Shown: positions 48,225-56,332, counted from the stretch's first letter. The stretch is 64,000 nt of DNA from Nitrosomonadales bacterium (GCA_009886095.1 VFJL01000009.1:1-64000), one strand, 5' to 3'. Numbers and translations: made by a program. The notes: generated by a model from the sequence alone, not told the origin.

Positions 48225-49151
48225 ATGAAACTACAACAATTACGCTATCTGTGCGAAGTTGCCAATCAAGGCCTGAATTTATCTAAAGCTGCAGAGGCCC
48301 TGCACACTTCACAACCCGGAATCAGCAAGCAGATCAGCCTGCTGGAGGAGGAGCTGGGAGTAGATATTTTTGTGCGCAACGGCAAGCGGGTGGTCAAAAT
48401 CACCCCACCAGGACAGGCCATACTTGAAATCGCTGAAAGAATACTCAGAGATGCGAAAAACTTGAAACAAGTTGGTCAAGAATTTACCAATGAAGCCAGC
48501 GGCTCTTTGACCATTGCCACCACCCATACCCAGGCGCGATATGCGCTGCCACCCGCGATCAAACATTTCACCGCACGTTATCCCAAGGTGAGGTTAGTTC
48601 TGCGCCAAGGCAATCCGACCCAGATATCAGAACTTGTCACCTCAGGTGAAGCAGATATCGCCATCGCCACGGAGGCGATTGGATCGTTTCGGGAACTGGT
48701 AATGCTACCGTGTTACCAGTGGAATCACTGCGTTATCACCCCACCCAGACACCCGTTGCTTAAACTCGAAAAACTGACGTTGGAGGCCATTGTCGAGCAT
48801 CCCATCATCACTTATGATTTTGCTTTTACCGGTCGCTCAAAAATCAATCAAGCATTCGGATCCAAAGAACTAATCCCTAACGTGGTGCTGACTGCAATAG
48901 ATGCCGACGTAATCAAGACCTACGTTGAGTTGGGGCTGGGCATCGGCATTCTGGCACAGATGGCATTCGATCCAAAACGTGACAAACACCTGAGAGCCAT
49001 CGACGCCAGCCACCTGTTTGAGCCGAGCACTACCCGTATCGGCATTACCCGTAATAGTTACCTGCGCGGATATGTGTACGATTTCATAGGCATATTCGCT
49101 CCTCATCTTAATCGTGCTGTGATCACGGCAGCGATGGAAGGACACACGTAA
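48225..49151 (+). CDS. cysB: LysR-type regulator of sulfur assimilation, CysB
   Basis: 308 residues. Winged helix-turn-helix at the N-terminus (LNLSKAAEALHTSQPGISKQISLLEEELG, 17-45) then a periplasmic-binding-fold effector domain with TTHTQARYALP and PTQISELVTSGEADIAIATE, both characteristic of CysB/Cbl. Divergent from the cysIHDN operon, its expected target; in enterics the inducer is N-acetylserine. Cbl is the alternative, but the cluster favours CysB. Confidence 0.94.
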   Translation: MKLQQLRYLCEVANQGLNLSKAAEALHTSQPGISKQISLLEEELGVDIFVRNGKRVVKITPPGQAILEIAERILRDAKNLKQVGQEFTNEASGSLTIATTHTQARYALPPAIKHFTARYPKVRLVLRQGNPTQISELVTSGEADIAIATEAIGSFRELVMLPCYQWNHCVITPPRHPLLKLEKLTLEAIVEHPIITYDFAFTGRSKINQAFGSKELIPNVVLTAIDADVIKTYVELGLGIGILAQMAFDPKRDKHLRAIDASHLFEPSTTRIGITRNSYLRGYVYDFIGIFAPHLNRAVITAAMEGHT

Positions 49152-49242
49152 CCGCAGTAGCTGCAAAAACTTGCAGCAAATTAGGCAGTTAACCACGGGT
49201 CGTGGTACCACCACTCGGACAACAAACCGTAACCCAACACCG

Positions 49243-49248
49243 TATAAT
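49243..49248 (+). promoter_or_regulatory. Candidate -10 box of mutL
   Basis: TATAAT 28 bases before the mutL ATG; no good -35 is seen at 16-18 bases, so the call is tentative. Confidence 0.4.
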
Positions 49249-49276
49249 CGCAGCATATTCCTGTTCCACCTCATTC

Positions 49277-51049
49277 ATGACCGCAATTAGACTTCTTCCC
49301 GATCTGCTCATCAATCAGATTGCCGCTGGCGAGGTAGTGGAACGCCCTGCCTCAGCGCTCAAGGAATTATTGGAGAATAGCCTGGATGCGAAGGCAACAG
49401 AAATAACCGTACAGCTTACCCAAGGCGGAATAAAATTGATCCGGGTAGCTGATAATGGCGGCGGAATTTCCAGGGATGACCTGCCGCTTGCTCTTGCTCG
49501 TCATGCCACCAGCAAAATAACTACGCTGGAAGATTTGCAGAAAGTAGCGAGCCTGGGTTTTCGCGGTGAAGCCCTGGCAAGTATCGCCGCAGTTTCGCGC
49601 CTGATGTTGACAAGTCGCATACCAACGGAAAAACATGCCTGGCAAATACAAGTAGAAGGTAACCATTTCTCACAACCTGAACCAGCAGCATTTGATGCCG
49701 GTTCCATGGTGGAAGTGCATGATCTCTACTTCAACACCCCTGCCCGACGCAAGTTCCTGAAAACAGAAGCCACTGAATTCGCCCATTGCGAGGAAATCTT
49801 CCTGCGCCTTGCGTTGTCACGCGCCGCCATCGGTTTCACTCTGCAGCATAACGGGAAAGTGCGCCATCACCTGCGTCCGGCAGATACAGAACAACGCATT
49901 GCGGCAATCCTGGGACAGGAGTTCGTTCAGACTGCGGCATTCATTGATGAACAAGCCGCAGATTTGCGTCTATGGGGTGCGGCGGCATTGCCTACCTATT
50001 CGCGTTCCTCCCGCGACACCCAGTATTTTTTTGTCAATGGTCGTTTCGTCCGCGACAAACTAATTGCCCATGCGCTGCGCGAAGCTTACCGCGATGTGCT
50101 GCATCTGGATCGGCATCCGGCTTTTGTACTGTTCCTCGAAATGAGTCCGGATGGCGTGGATGTGAATGTGCATCCCACCAAAACCGAGGTGCGATTCCAC
50201 GATTCGCGCGCATTGCATCAATTTATTTTTCATGCAATCAACAAGGCCTTGGCATCACCGCATCAAGAGCTGCTACCCAGGGATCAGGGAATTGGAAGCG
50301 AAAACCAGAGGACAGTTACAGCATCTCCTGCTTATTCACGACAAAGTACCATGCCGCTTGCCACGGCAACCCAACCACCAGCGTTTTATCAAACCCTGTT
50401 TGGCACAGGTGCGCCCTTGCGCGGGATGCCGGTGACAGCAGTGCCGCTTGAAACGGAAACAGAAATTCCGCCACTAGGATTTGCCTTGGGACAACTTTTG
50501 GGCATTTATATTCTGGCGCAGAATGCTCGGGGGTTGATCATTGTAGATATGCATGCAGCACATGAGCGTGTTGTATATGAAAAGCTCAAATCAGCACTGG
50601 ATGAACATACGCTCTCGATGCAACCATTGTTGATCCCTGTAACATTCCGGGCGGACAGCCTGGAAATCACCACAGCTGAAGAGAGCAGCGCAATCCTGTG
50701 CAAACTGGGATTTGAAATCGTTGCACTTTCCCCCACTGCGCTAGCAGTTCGCGCGGTGCCAACCACTCTCAAGGATGCCGATGCAGTGCAGTTGGCACGT
50801 GCTGTGCTGCGTGAAATACGCGAATTTGGTGCCAGTCAGATATTGACTAACAGGCGCAACCAGCTTCTCTCGACCATGGCCTGCCACACTGCAGTTCGTG
50901 CAAACCGCATGCTGACTGTACCGGAAATGAATGCGCTGTTACGTGAAATGGAAGTAACCGAGCGCTCCGGTCAATGCAATCACGGCCGGCCAACCTGGTT
51001 TGAAATAAACCTGGCTGATCTCGACAAAATGTTCATGCGAGGGAAATAA
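49277..51049 (+). CDS. mutL: DNA mismatch repair protein MutL
   Basis: 590 residues from ATG at 49277 (MTAIRLLPDLLINQIAAGEVVERP); the track start at 49202 lies in the leader. GHKL ATPase motifs: ELLENSLDA, DNGGGI, GFRGEALASI, HATSKI. The C-terminal dimerisation domain spans about 400-590. There is no DQHAxxER endonuclease motif; the equivalent place reads DMHAAHERVVYE, close to the enterobacterial and beta type, so the endonuclease question stays open. Matchmaker between MutS and downstream repair enzymes. Confidence 0.96.
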   Translation: MTAIRLLPDLLINQIAAGEVVERPASALKELLENSLDAKATEITVQLTQGGIKLIRVADNGGGISRDDLPLALARHATSKITTLEDLQKVASLGFRGEALASIAAVSRLMLTSRIPTEKHAWQIQVEGNHFSQPEPAAFDAGSMVEVHDLYFNTPARRKFLKTEATEFAHCEEIFLRLALSRAAIGFTLQHNGKVRHHLRPADTEQRIAAILGQEFVQTAAFIDEQAADLRLWGAAALPTYSRSSRDTQYFFVNGRFVRDKLIAHALREAYRDVLHLDRHPAFVLFLEMSPDGVDVNVHPTKTEVRFHDSRALHQFIFHAINKALASPHQELLPRDQGIGSENQRTVTASPAYSRQSTMPLATATQPPAFYQTLFGTGAPLRGMPVTAVPLETETEIPPLGFALGQLLGIYILAQNARGLIIVDMHAAHERVVYEKLKSALDEHTLSMQPLLIPVTFRADSLEITTAEESSAILCKLGFEIVALSPTALAVRAVPTTLKDADAVQLARAVLREIREFGASQILTNRRNQLLSTMACHTAVRANRMLTVPEMNALLREMEVTERSGQCNHGRPTWFEINLADLDKMFMRGK

Positions 51050-51188
51050 TTTCAATGCCCGCTTGAAAGTGAAGCCAGGCGATGGCAAACGAATGCTGCA
51101 GACAACACATCCACCCGAGGGGGACTTCCTTCTGGCGCATAGTACGGCCAGGCGCAAGTGAGGATATCAACGAAGTGGCACTGATAAA

Positions 51189-51212
51189 ATGGAAATGGAA
51201 ATGGAAATGGAA
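51189..51212 (+). repeat. Hexanucleotide tandem repeat (ATGGAA)x4
   Basis: Four perfect ATGGAA units about 35 bases upstream of the -10 of the next gene. Such tracts can vary in copy number by slippage. Confidence 0.9.
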
Positions 51213-51246
51213 TTACAACGGTTTCTGTTGAGTAGTATCACGCGCC

Positions 51247-51252
51247 TATAAT
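51247..51252 (+). promoter_or_regulatory. -10 box placing the transcript start at the ATG of the oxygenase gene
   Basis: TATAAT six bases before the ATG at 51259; initiation at the usual distance would begin at the start codon itself. No Shine-Dalgarno is visible between them. The -35 is weak. Confidence 0.45.
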
Positions 51253-51258
51253 ACCCTC

Positions 51259-52380
51259 ATGAAAACTCCCCTCTTGGGCGGGCGTACGCCCAGAAATTTC
51301 CTGCGCGACTACTGGCAGAAGAAGCCACTGTTAGTGCGTGGCGCTCTGCCCGGCTTCCAGGGACTCCTGACACGCAATGATCTTATCGGTCTTGCCTGCA
51401 GGGACGACTCGCAATCGCGTCTGGTGTTACAACAAAAAGGGGAATGGCAAGTCGAACACGGCCCCTTCATTGCCCGCAATTTCTCTCATCTATCAAAAAA
51501 AACCTGGACGTTACTGGTACAGGATGTCAACCACTTCCTGCCCACCGCCCGCGACCTGCTGTGCAGGTTCAATTTTATCCCCTATGCCCGGCTCGATGAC
51601 CTGATGGTCAGTTATGCCCCCAAGGGGGGTGGGGTCGGACCCCATTTCGATTCTTATGACGTTTTCTTGCTGCAAGGCATGGGTCGCAGACTCTGGCAAA
51701 TATCCTCCCAGCATGACAACAGTCTGATTGCAGATGCGCCACTGAAAATCCTGCGCAACTTTCGTCCAGAACAGGAATGGGTGCTGGAATCGGGCGACAT
51801 GCTTTATCTGCCGCCCGGCTACGCCCATAACGGTATAGCCGAGGATGATTGCATGACCTACTCCATCGGCTTTCGCGCCCCAAGTTACCAGGAGCTTGCC
51901 ACCCAGTTCCTCGTTTATCTACAAGATCATATCAAGATCACTGGCATCTATCGCGACCCCGATATTGCTTTGCAACCCCATCCGGCACAAATCAGCTCGG
52001 CTATGCTACGTCAGACAGGTGTCGCACTGGGTAAAATCAAATGGAACAACGCTGACATAGAACGCTTTATCGGCACCTACCTCACCGAGCCCAAACCTCA
52101 TGTTTTTTTCACGCAACCATCACCTCTCCTGACGCAGAAAAAATTTGCGCTGCAAGTCAAAAAAAACGGATTGTGGTTGGATTTGAAGAGCCGCATGCTG
52201 TGCCGGGGAAAAACAATTTTTCTGAATGGCGACGCCTATACAGTCAACACTATTGCCTGCCATACATTGGAAAAATTTGCCGACCATCAGGAGTTGCCAG
52301 CGGGAGAAATTCTTGATGCAGAAGCCATGATACTGCTGTATCAATGGTATCTCTATGGCTATATCAGAATGGTTAGCTGA
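51259..52380 (+). CDS. roxA: Cupin (JmjC-like) ribosomal protein oxygenase, RoxA/YcfD family
   Basis: 373 residues. Fe(II)/2-oxoglutarate site: H129 and D131 in GPHFDSYDVF, and H190 in PPGYAHNGIAE. N-terminal RNFLRDYWQKKPLLVRGALPGF is the classic YcfD beginning. Family members hydroxylate an arginine of ribosomal protein L16. The C-terminal half (about 210-373) is the dimerisation and winged-helix part. Predicted leaderless start. It stands alone after mutL. Confidence 0.88.
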   Translation: MKTPLLGGRTPRNFLRDYWQKKPLLVRGALPGFQGLLTRNDLIGLACRDDSQSRLVLQQKGEWQVEHGPFIARNFSHLSKKTWTLLVQDVNHFLPTARDLLCRFNFIPYARLDDLMVSYAPKGGGVGPHFDSYDVFLLQGMGRRLWQISSQHDNSLIADAPLKILRNFRPEQEWVLESGDMLYLPPGYAHNGIAEDDCMTYSIGFRAPSYQELATQFLVYLQDHIKITGIYRDPDIALQPHPAQISSAMLRQTGVALGKIKWNNADIERFIGTYLTEPKPHVFFTQPSPLLTQKKFALQVKKNGLWLDLKSRMLCRGKTIFLNGDAYTVNTIACHTLEKFADHQELPAGEILDAEAMILLYQWYLYGYIRMVS

Positions 52381-52526
52381 GCAGCAACTCACCCCCGATT
52401 AATTACTTTGCATTGCCGCTAGCATCCTCTTGGAACGAGTTCCTACTAGGGGGAATGCATAAATTCCGCGAAATCTACTAGACAACATTTCTTAAGTCTG
52501 CTATTAAGGTAGCGGTCTTTCCAGAT

Positions 52527-52555
52527 TTGAATGGCCAAAGCGCTTTTGTTGTAAT
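52527..52555 (+). promoter_or_regulatory. Promoter of lipoprotein gene 1
   Basis: TTGAAT (52527-52532), 17-base spacer, TGTAAT (52550-52555). The spacer core GGCCAAAGCGCTTTTG resembles those upstream of lipoprotein genes 2 and 3. Confidence 0.6.
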
Positions 52556-52601
52556 TTATCGTGATCCGATCCGTCATAAACTATATTAAAGGAGATTAAT
52601 A

Positions 52602-52817
52602 ATGAAATATGCGCTCCTCGCCGCTGCCTTAGTACTAACATTAACTGCCTGTGACCAGATGCGGGAAAAAACACCTGGAGAAGGCAAGCCAGGACAATAC
52701 CCCCCAAGCCTTTGGGATAAGCGTGAAGGTCAAGTATCTGACGAAGAAATTGAGAAAGAGGCAAAAGCTGCTGCTGCTGCTGATTCTGCTGCTGCTCCTG
52801 CTGCTCCTGCTAAGTAA
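52602..52817 (+). CDS. Small lipoprotein 1 of the tandem array
   Basis: 71 residues, not a named family. Lipoprotein signal MKYALLAAALVLTLTAC with lipobox LTAC (Cys17). The mature part is charged, with QYPPSLWDKREGQVSDEE, and ends in an Ala-rich low-complexity tail encoded by repeated GCT codons (AAAAADSAAAPAAPAK). Strong AAAGGAG ribosome site eight bases upstream. Own promoter and terminator. The second residue of the mature protein is Asp (CDQ), an inner-membrane retention signal in enterics. Function unknown; the first member of four. Confidence 0.82.
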   Translation: MKYALLAAALVLTLTACDQMREKTPGEGKPGQYPPSLWDKREGQVSDEEIEKEAKAAAAADSAAAPAAPAK

Positions 52818-52857
52818 AAATAAAGAAATAACCAACGAAACAACAGGAAAATGCAAA

Positions 52858-52890
52858 CGAAAAAAGCCGTCCTCCGGGACGGCTTTTTTT
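52858..52890 (+). terminator. Terminator of lipoprotein gene 1
   Basis: GCCGTCC-TCC-GGGACGGC with flanking A and T tracts (eight T), 43 bases after the stop. Confidence 0.95.
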
Positions 52891-52962
52891 CTGCAAGCCG
52901 ACCTTGTCAAACAATCAGTCAAGCCAGTCAATCGCTTTAAATTTGAATGGTCAAGGTGTTTC

Positions 52963-52992
52963 ATAATATACTTTGCGTTGAAATAAAATTTA
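52963..52992 (+). promoter_or_regulatory. Promoter of lipoprotein gene 2
   Basis: TTGAAT (52963-52968; reading AAATTTGAATGG), 18-base spacer, TATACT ending near 52992. Same TTGAATGGYCAA block as gene 1. Confidence 0.55.
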
Positions 52993-53008
52993 TAAGGGAA
53001 ACTGAATA

Positions 53009-53212
53009 ATGAAATACACACTCCTCGTTGTTGCCTTGGCCGCATTGACGCTGACTGCCTGTGGTGAAGGTAAAAAAAGTCTTGACGGTCACCCGATGGA
53101 TAAACCGCCCCCCTCTGCCGATGCGCCCCGCGACTCTGAGCCGAATTTTGATGCGCTTAAAGATGATGAGCCTACTCCAGCTCCAGCTAGCCCCGCTACT
53201 GCAGGCAAATAA
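53009..53212 (+). CDS. Small lipoprotein 2 of the tandem array
   Basis: 67 residues: signal MKYTLLVVALAALTLTAC (lipobox LTAC, Cys18), then GEGKKSLDGHPMDKPPPSADAPRDSEPNF and a Pro/Ala tail. The signal peptide is close to that of gene 1, and the Pro-rich, acidic, unstructured mature part is similar in character, not alignable in detail. AAGGGAAA precedes the ATG. Own terminator 47 bases after the stop. Function unknown. Confidence 0.82.
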   Translation: MKYTLLVVALAALTLTACGEGKKSLDGHPMDKPPPSADAPRDSEPNFDALKDDEPTPAPASPATAGK

Positions 53213-53255
53213 GGTTGGCAGCGGGTGCAAAATTCCCGATATTTATTAAATAACC

Positions 53256-53292
53256 CGTAAGAAAATCTATCCTTCGGGACGATTTTCTTACG
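53256..53292 (+). terminator. Terminator-like hairpin of lipoprotein gene 2
   Basis: CGTAAGAAAATC, 13-base loop region with CC-TTC-GG, GATTTTCTTACG: perfect 12-bp arms. It lacks a clean T tract beyond the stem, but the U-rich 3' arm is present. Confidence 0.75.
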
Positions 53293-53339
53293 CAAGAATT
53301 CATGTCTAGAATCAGCAAACAAAATTAGTTAAATATTTT

Positions 53340-53368
53340 CAGTAGTCAAAGTACTTTTGCTGTATACT
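53340..53368 (+). promoter_or_regulatory. Promoter of lipoprotein gene 3
   Basis: TATACT at 53363-53368 preceded by AGTCAAAGTACTTTTGC, the same internal block as gene 1; the -35 (TTCAGT-like) is weak and slightly off-spaced. Confidence 0.5.
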
Positions 53369-53442
53369 GCCTAGGTAGTTTTACTATATAGTGCACCGCC
53401 CGCTGTAAATTATTTTATTTAACTATCAAAGGAATATAAACA

Positions 53443-53730
53443 ATGAAACTTCCGCTTCTCGCTGCCGCTCTGGTAGCACTGACATTTACGGCTTGCGACA
53501 GACCAAAACAGGCCGAACAAGCTGGTTCAGCTACTTATGGCACCAACATGGAAGGAGGTGGCACCCTTGGGGGAGAGCGTAAAGAAATGGGTCTTGTCGA
53601 GGTGACAGATGCTATTAAAGCGGATGAAGACCTTAGCGGTCCAGCCGAGCTCCCAGGTTTTGCTCTTGATGGCAATGGTAATCCCCTTAAAGCCGGCCAG
53701 GAAGCCCACAAACCTCCGCAGGTTCACTAA
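53443..53730 (+). CDS. Small lipoprotein 3 of the tandem array
   Basis: 95 residues: signal MKLPLLAAALVALTFTAC (lipobox FTAC, Cys18), then DRPKQAEQAGS, a Gly-rich GTNMEGGGTLGGERKEMG, and the segment ADEDLSGPAELPG that recurs in gene 4, ending HKPPQVH. Asp at +2 of the mature protein. AAAGGAA precedes the ATG. Own promoter and terminator. Paralogue of gene 4 by the shared ADEDLSGP block and the HKP tail. Function unknown. Confidence 0.83.
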   Translation: MKLPLLAAALVALTFTACDRPKQAEQAGSATYGTNMEGGGTLGGERKEMGLVEVTDAIKADEDLSGPAELPGFALDGNGNPLKAGQEAHKPPQVH

Positions 53731-53751
53731 AGCAGTTAATCAGCAAGCAAT

Positions 53752-53781
53752 AAAAAGCCATCCTGCGGGATGGTTTTTTAT
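53752..53781 (+). terminator. Terminator of lipoprotein gene 3
   Basis: AAAAAGCCATCC-TGC-GGGATGGTTTTTTA, 22 bases after the stop; typical Rho-independent shape. Confidence 0.93.
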
Positions 53782-53836
53782 TATCTGGAAATTGCAGATA
53801 GGAAGTGACATACGAAACCAGCCAGTTCTCTTGCAC

Positions 53837-53865
53837 TTGAACTGGCTAATATTTATGTTTATACT
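53837..53865 (+). promoter_or_regulatory. Promoter of lipoprotein gene 4
   Basis: TTGAAC (53837-53842), 17-base spacer, TATACT (53860-53865). Near-consensus. Confidence 0.65.
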
Positions 53866-53919
53866 ATTTTTCGTTACATTACGCCCTGTCCAAAACTCTT
53901 TATCAAGGATAATCAAATA

Positions 53920-54174
53920 ATGAGACTCACGCTCCTCGCCGTCACCTTGGTGGCACTCACCTTGGCCGCTTGTAGTAGACCCGAACAAGCACTCCCCGAA
54001 CAAGAGAAAGAACGATTCGGGAAAATATCTGTGGTACCTGTCGACACTTCGCCTGAGATCACTCCACCCCCGATTGCGGCGGATGAAGATTTAAGTGGCC
54101 CCACAATTCTCCCTAGCGCGCGCGCCGACGGCAGCACCGATCTCTCGCAGATCCACAAACCGGCAGCTCGTTAA
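53920..54174 (+). CDS. Small lipoprotein 4 of the tandem array
   Basis: 84 residues: signal MRLTLLAVTLVALTLAAC (lipobox LAAC, Cys18), then SRPEQALPEQEKERFGK, ADEDLSGPTILPS (shared with gene 3) and QIHKPAAR at the end. Ser at +2, unlike Asp in genes 1 and 3, which in enterics would mean outer-membrane sorting. CAAGGA precedes the ATG. A TIR repeat lies between its stop and its terminator. Function unknown. Confidence 0.83.
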   Translation: MRLTLLAVTLVALTLAACSRPEQALPEQEKERFGKISVVPVDTSPEITPPPIAADEDLSGPTILPSARADGSTDLSQIHKPAAR

Positions 54175-54176
54175 AA

Positions 54177-54316
54177 GCCACCTCTAATAATTTGAATTTT
54201 CGTTACGATACCGCATCGTTCACAAAAAAACATTTTCTTACATATCTGCCATATGCTGTATCTGCATTTTTGTTCTCGCCTTGTCTTGTTTAGAACTTTG
54301 AATTATTAGAAGCATC
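54177..54316 (+). repeat. TIR element copy 5 (about 140 bp), inside a gene-terminator gap
   Basis: CCACCTCTAATAATTTGAA at left, TTTGAATTATTAGAAGCATC at right; inverted right end TTCTAATAATTCAAA matches the left. Middle blocks CATATCTGCCATATGCTG and TTGTTTAGAACTTTGAATT as in the other copies. The other three lipoprotein genes have 22-47 bases from stop to terminator; here it is about 160, the excess being this element. Confidence 0.88.
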
Positions 54317-54335
54317 TTAAAGGTGGTTAACCGGT

Positions 54336-54377
54336 GGACAATAAAAAACCATCCTACAGGATGGTTTTTTATTGTCC
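54336..54377. terminator. Bidirectional terminator between lipoprotein 4 and the MBL gene
   Basis: GGACAATAAAAAACCATCCT, two-base centre, AGGATGGTTTTTTATTGTCC: a perfect 20-bp inverted repeat with A tract and T tract, usable from both strands. It ends 23 bases from the stop of the convergent hydrolase gene. Confidence 0.93.
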
Positions 54378-54400
54378 ACAAATCCCCGAAAAATCGCCCG

Positions 54401-55168
54401 TCAAATTAGTTGCCGCCAGCCAAAACCCTCGTTCTGGTCAGCTATGCCAATCCAGTTTCTCTCGCAGCTTAAGCTGCTGCTCAGTGCGATTTGTGCCAGC
54501 AGCGGGGTATTATTTGTCCGGCTCAAATGAGCGGCGAAGATATGCTGCAGCCGACTGCAATCAAGATTTGCCAGGAGTTTCGCCGCGGCGGCATTCTCAA
54601 GATGTCCAAAACGGCCGCTGATGCGCTGCTTGAGGCTTGATGGGTAATCACTGTTCGCAAGCATCTGTGCGTCATGATTGCACTCCAGCACCAGTGCATG
54701 ACATCGGCTCAAGACCGCTTCAATATGCGGGGTAGAACAACCAGTATCGGTCAGCACACCCAAACGCACCGCACCGTCACCGAATACAAACTGCGCTGGC
54801 TCATAGGCATCATGCGGAACTGGGTAGGGCTCTATCTCGATAGCATCGATAGCAAAACGCTGATGACTGTCAATGATGTTGACTTTCGGCAATACCGCAA
54901 ATACCTTCTCCATACTGCGCAGGGTGCCATGCGTCAGCCACACTGGAATATCGAATTTTCGTGCCAGCCGCGCTACACCGCTGATATGGTCATCATGCTC
55001 ATGCGTGACAACGATACCATCTATCATGCCGGGATCAAGATCTAGACGGGAGAGACGGGCAATTGTTTCTTTCATGGTCAAGCCACAATCCAGCAGCAAT
55101 CTGGTATCTGCCACCTCGACCACTAGACTGTTTCCCTGAGAGCCGCTACCTAAGCAAGCAAAGCGCAT
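54401..55168 (-). CDS. Metallo-beta-lactamase fold hydrolase
   Basis: 255 residues with the MBL metal motif THEHDDHISG (near 55-64), an early GSGSQGNSLVVE and later TDTGCSTPH and AAHLSRTNN. It resembles the YycJ/WalJ-type subgroup of MBL exonuclease-like proteins. In many betaproteobacteria a gene of this type follows bamC and dapA, as here (20 bases after bamC). Substrate unknown; nuclease or phosphodiesterase activity is an inference from family resemblance. Confidence 0.85.
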   Translation of the reverse strand: MRFACLGSGSQGNSLVVEVADTRLLLDCGLTMKETIARLSRLDLDPGMIDGIVVTHEHDDHISGVARLARKFDIPVWLTHGTLRSMEKVFAVLPKVNIIDSHQRFAIDAIEIEPYPVPHDAYEPAQFVFGDGAVRLGVLTDTGCSTPHIEAVLSRCHALVLECNHDAQMLANSDYPSSLKQRISGRFGHLENAAAAKLLANLDCSRLQHIFAAHLSRTNNTPLLAQIALSSSLSCERNWIGIADQNEGFGWRQLI

Positions 55169-55188
55169 TTTCGATATGAAAACTGAAA

Positions 55189-56331
55189 CTACTTAAGCTG
55201 CTCATACAACAAATTCAATATCTTGATTGCCGTAGTAGATTTTTCTGGGGTACCATCCTGGTTGAGCACTCTGACTTCGCTGCCTGCTTCTGCCGTACTC
55301 ACCTGAATATGGTACTGATCCGGTTTGGCTGCGGCAGCGGCATCAGCTTCACTGCGCCAGAAAAAAAGTTTTGCCAACATACCTCCGCCGCCCTTGTCGT
55401 TATCTTTATCAGGATTGGCATAGCGCACGAAGTAAATGCCTTTTGAACGGTCACGATCTTCTACGGTAAAGCCAACCCGGTCGAGCGCCAACCCGACACG
55501 CCTCCATGAGCGATCAAATGCTTCGCTCAGTGTGAGAATTCCTCCGCGCCCACGGTCGATACGTGCACGCTCCTGACCGCTACCTGGGCTAGTTATCGCC
55601 GTTCTAGCGCGCGCCTCCTCCACGCCAAAGCGCATCATCAGACGGGCAAGCATCTCTGCTTCCAAACTCTGGTCGGCAGGACGCGGCTGCCAGATGGTGC
55701 GTGTATTACCCTCTAGTACCTCGTCCATGCCACGGTGACTAATATAAATTTCGGTGGTGCCCGCTTCACCTCGTTCCAGGCGAGTGCGGAACTTATCGCG
55801 CTGACCAGTCGAATATAAACTATCCAGAACTTTGGAGAGTATGCTGCGTATGATGTCTTGCGGAATATTGGCACGATTTTCTGCCCAGTCGGTTTCCATC
55901 ACCCCGGCTGCAGGTGTTTCCACATTGATGATAAAACCCAGTTCCTGCCAGAATTCTTTTACTATCGGCCATACTACTTCTGGCTCACCCTTCACCACTA
56001 GCCAGCGCTGAGTACCGGCACGCTCGATGCGCGCTCCAGAGTCATCCGGCGCGGGCAGAAGAGAAGTAGAGCCGGCTCCAGGCTTACCCGTACGCTCTTT
56101 GTTGTAGGCGGAATAAGTCGCACTTCCTGACGGACTGATATCGGGAACAATATAGCGTTCATCCGTTCCGGGTGCAGTCAAATCCGGCGGCACTTCCAGC
56201 GGCGGCAACTTGCCTGCCGACTTGTAGTCCATTTTCTTGCTTTCTGGCAACAGGTTCATCACGTTACATCCCGTCACTGCCAACGTCACCATCAATGCCA
56301 TGTATGGCGTGACCGCTCTGCGCCATTTCAT
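55189..56331 (-). CDS. bamC: Outer-membrane assembly lipoprotein BamC
   Basis: 380 residues from ATG at 56331 (MKWRRAVTPYMALMVTLAVTGC; lipobox VTGC, Cys22). The N-terminal unstructured segment PPLEVPPDLTAPGTDERY is the BamD-binding stretch of BamC, followed by two helix-grip domains (about 110-230 and 260-380). Accessory subunit of the BAM complex. It follows dapA by one base, the usual dapA-bamC (nlpB) order. The track start at 56391 overlaps dapA and is not used. Confidence 0.92.
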   Translation of the reverse strand: MKWRRAVTPYMALMVTLAVTGCNVMNLLPESKKMDYKSAGKLPPLEVPPDLTAPGTDERYIVPDISPSGSATYSAYNKERTGKPGAGSTSLLPAPDDSGARIERAGTQRWLVVKGEPEVVWPIVKEFWQELGFIINVETPAAGVMETDWAENRANIPQDIIRSILSKVLDSLYSTGQRDKFRTRLERGEAGTTEIYISHRGMDEVLEGNTRTIWQPRPADQSLEAEMLARLMMRFGVEEARARTAITSPGSGQERARIDRGRGGILTLSEAFDRSWRRVGLALDRVGFTVEDRDRSKGIYFVRYANPDKDNDKGGGGMLAKLFFWRSEADAAAAAKPDQYHIQVSTAEAGSEVRVLNQDGTPEKSTTAIKILNLLYEQLK

Positions 56332-56332
56332 G

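Noticed and set aside
52741-52815. GCT-repeat Ala tail of lipoprotein 1 as a contingency repeat
   Set aside because: The repeat is trinucleotide and in frame, so copy change would only lengthen the tail and not switch the gene; kept as low complexity only.
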